Source: Bimastos eiseni
Taxonomy: Eukaryota > Annelida > Clitellata > Crassiclitellata > Lumbricidae
Direction: 5' to 3'
DNA length: 64,000 nt
Assembly: GCA_959347315.1 (NCBI GenBank)
Contig: OY365807.1
Span: 12,057,287-12,121,286, forward strand
Shown one piece after another: positions 61,673-64,000 of the stretch. The notes beneath the pieces are model-generated. The model was not told where the DNA came from. It saw only the letters and a program-made list of their open reading frames with translations, and searched no databases. The translations under genes and the position numbers were made by a program. Positions within the stretch are counted from its first letter, which is position 1. Each line of letters starts with the position of its first letter.

Positions 61673-63638
61673 TAGGGTGCTTCCATCCATAATGTAAAAA
61701 AATTAAGGTTATTTATTTTTATTTCTCCAACCCACCATTCGGTGCCACTTAGCATGAAATTGTATATCCGAAATATTTTTTAATTTGAACAATGTTTAGG
61801 ACTTGACCAAACGATTTTTATTATTCTAATTAAAAAATTTTATTCAAAATTTTTTAATAGTCCATTTAAGGCATAATACATTATTTTATGTACCAGATTT
61901 AGTCAAAGGTCATTGGTCATGTGGCCAACAGCCATCTTGTAGGATTCATGTTTAAGCAACAATAGTTTAATATTTAAACTTATTACTCTGTTTACATTTA
62001 TCATCATTTTAAAATCTTCAATAAGGAATTTTGAATGTTGGTAATATTACATTGGCCAATGCACTTTGTAATTCTTTTTAATGCTACACTGGGATGCAAG
62101 ATCATGCACGACTTCACAGCACCTGGAAGAGTGAAAGTTGACAGATTTCCCATTCTAGTTCCATGGTCAAAACGTCATAAAGCTGTTATCTGTTCCAAAA
62201 CTCCATGACGGAACAGCAGCTACTATGGCTCGCGAAATTATATAGACCATAGATGAATGGAGATTACAGGACCATATCAGAGGTTTATGTTTTGACATTA
62301 CCGCTTCAAATACAGAAGTCAAAGGCGTAGTATGTGTCAGGCTTGAGCAGGAATTTCGACAAGTTTTAAACGTAGCTTGCAGCACGACATGTCAGAAATC
62401 ATGTTGGAACGTGTCATCAGCCTCCATGATGTATCAAACTCAGTAAATTCACAGAGTACTAGCCTCATATCAATGAGAGTAAATTTTCCACAGCAATGGA
62501 AGATGAGAGCATGGCATCTGTAATTTCTCCGTGGAGAAAGAATATCATAAAATTTACTGTTTCTCAATTGAACGAATTTCACCCTTGAGATGACTATCGT
62601 GAACTTTTGGAGTTCACTATCATTTTCTTTGGAACAGTTCCTCCTCGAGGTATAAATTTCTTGTATCCTGGAGCAGTTCATTGTGCTTGTTGGATGGCAA
62701 GGGCTATTTATTTACAAACATGTGGTTGTTCCATAGCCAGTTTCCATTGACTCATGAACCAAAGTTATCTCGTCATGGATCATCTTATGACAAGCAAGTC
62801 TGGGATCACTTGAAAAAAGCATCTATGTTTGTAACTTGTATATACGTGAGATACTCGTTCCAGAGTCCATCGGCAACTATAGCTCCTAGAAATGACCTTG
62901 CTCTTCTCCGTAAGTTGACTCTGTTTGAAGACAAGGATGTCGCCACAACACCATTCAGCCGCCATCTGTGGTAGTGTGGTATCTGTATGAGCTTGGCTTT
63001 CGTTGACAAGAATGTGTCCTTCGACGAAAAGTGAATGATGCCCTGAAACAAATCGATGGTTCTGACAATCCTCTAAAACGCAACTTGCCATTCAGTGAGC
63101 TTGTGAACAAGGATTTGCGCGATTTTGTCACAAAATTAACCACGAAATTCTTCTGGATTCCAAACCTGGATGAGACTTTTCTGGAACTCGATCCAAGCGA
63201 ATGGGAATAGCAGTCAGACTATAGCAGAAGTCTGGAAACTTGTTTCTCCTTGAAAGTCGTCAATGATCTGGCTGAGCGTCGAGTTGCCCTCATTCAGGAA
63301 TTCGACTCTTCCATTACCAGAAATGAGGAGCAAAAGCAGTACCTCCTACAGGTTCTTGAGCACCATAGAAGCTTATTTTCAGCTCCAGCCAAAGCTGCAG
63401 CCATTGTGCAAGCCAAGTCACAGTATACTATCATATAGCAGCAAACAGTTGCACTTTAACAACAGTCGAATATTGACGAATCAATTAGCATTTTGTAAAA
63501 ACCTTGAGCGATTTGGTCAAGTTCTAAATATTGTTTGGTTTTAATAAAAATTCAACTGCATCATTTGTAGAGCTAGTGAAACAGAACGGTGGGTTGGAGA
63601 ATGCCTTTATTTAACTTTTTATTTTTAGAAGCACCCTA
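61673..63638 (+). mobile_element. decayed DNA transposon with 8-bp TSD (1966 bp)
   Basis: Left end TAGGGTGCTTC and right-end reverse complement TAGGGTGCTTC are identical for 11 bp. Further inward both arms share CCAACCCACC.TTC. A perfect 8-bp duplication GTATCCAT lies at 61665-61672 and 63639-63646. The inside is a broken transposase gene. The 8-bp duplication and the presence of a D...CxxH-type block suggest hAT or a related RNase-H-fold superfamily. Confidence 0.9.
62085..63460 (+). pseudogene. broken transposase of the 61673 transposon
   Basis: The plus strand, over several frames, gives coding fragments in order: near 62262 DHIRGLCFDITASNT (an Asp-x-x-x-SNT block); near 62365 LNVAC, the Cys of an A-C-x-x-H site broken by a frameshift; 62681-62974 ending with PRNDLALLRKL; and 63250-63438 with NDLAERRVALIQEFDSSI and NEEQKQYLLQVLEHHR. 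This order resembles uncharacterised transposase-like proteins found in many animal genomes, with an Asp, a CxxH and a late N-D-x-AER block. Several stops and frameshifts interrupt it. I give no superfamily beyond hAT/P-type. Confidence 0.75.
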
Positions 63639-63664
63639 GTATCCATGCAATACAAAATTGGAAC

Positions 63665-63966
63665 CAAAGGTGTAACAAGGTTTCGAAAAGTGGGGGCATA
63701 ATTTGCAAAATATTATGCGAAGCGCAACAAATTTTTGCTTGCCCCCCCTCTGTTTTGAATTTTGCCCCCCCTCCCGAAATTTGAAAAATGGGGTGCACGA
63801 ATTATTTTACCTTAAGTTATCTTAAAGTGCCATTGGAGAAACATAAAAAGAACCGATTTGGGGGCACATGGGGGCACTGAGCACTAAAACTGGGGGCTTT
63901 GCCCCCTCCCAGTTTTGAAAAGGAGGGGGGCAGTGCCCCTGTTGCCCCCCGCTTGTTACACCTCTG
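63665..63966. mobile_element. 302-bp hAT-type MITE
   Basis: Ends are CAAAGGTGTAACAAG and, in reverse complement, CAGAGGTGTAACAAG. A perfect 8-bp duplication ATTGGAAC lies at 63657-63664 and 63967-63974. Subterminal GGGGGCA/TGCCCCC runs are themselves inverted. Non-coding. Confidence 0.92.
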
Positions 63967-64000
63967 ATTGGAACGATATCGTGTTACACATTTCTGTACA

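Overview
This is animal (metazoan) nuclear DNA, very probably from a marine invertebrate. It is AT-rich, packed with microsatellites and transposon remnants, and has short, widely spaced exons with GT-AG introns. Most open frames are read-through of simple repeats. The phylum cannot be fixed from sequence alone; frequent TAGGCCTA-type words and the vertebrate-like cell-cycle genes hint weakly at a deuterostome.

Three host genes can be supported. (1) Positions 1-183 (+) are the final coding stretch of a D-type cyclin, ending in the Thr-Pro-Thr-Asp-Val-Arg-Asp phosphodegron tail. (2) Positions 8765-10332 (-) hold a compact four-exon TMEM80/TMEM216-family ciliary membrane-protein gene whose last intron contains a LINE fragment. 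(3) Positions 33103-37399 (+) hold a Cip/Kip CDK inhibitor (CDKN1, p21/p27 family). Its exon 1 carries the cyclin- and CDK-binding domain. A small exon 2, 3.9 kb downstream, completes a PCNA-binding PIP degron split at the same place as in vertebrate p21. A cluster of p53-like half-sites lies in its intron. A cyclin D gene, the CDK activator, therefore sits about 33 kb from the start codon of a CDK inhibitor that targets cyclin-CDK complexes. The same pairing is seen on the human CCND/CDKN1 chromosomes.

The rest is mobile and repetitive DNA. Several DNA transposons have exact or near-exact target-site duplications: two opposite copies of one hAT-like family (11277-12059, 44224-44799), small hAT MITEs (8471-8644, 63665-63966), a DUF4371-type hAT remnant just upstream of CDKN1 (31227-32395), and a decayed transposon at 61673-63638. 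A Tc1/mariner-like deletion derivative with long terminal inverted repeats lies at 25029-26167. There are LINE 3' fragments at 4393-4850, 9225-9615, 41361-41469 and 46845-47043, tRNA-derived SINEs, minisatellites and long microsatellites.

The least explained region is 18.98-22.7 kb, an irregular array of diverged modules with many short hairpins and a recurring ~45-bp motif. From 37.6 kb to 61.6 kb no host gene could be recognised.
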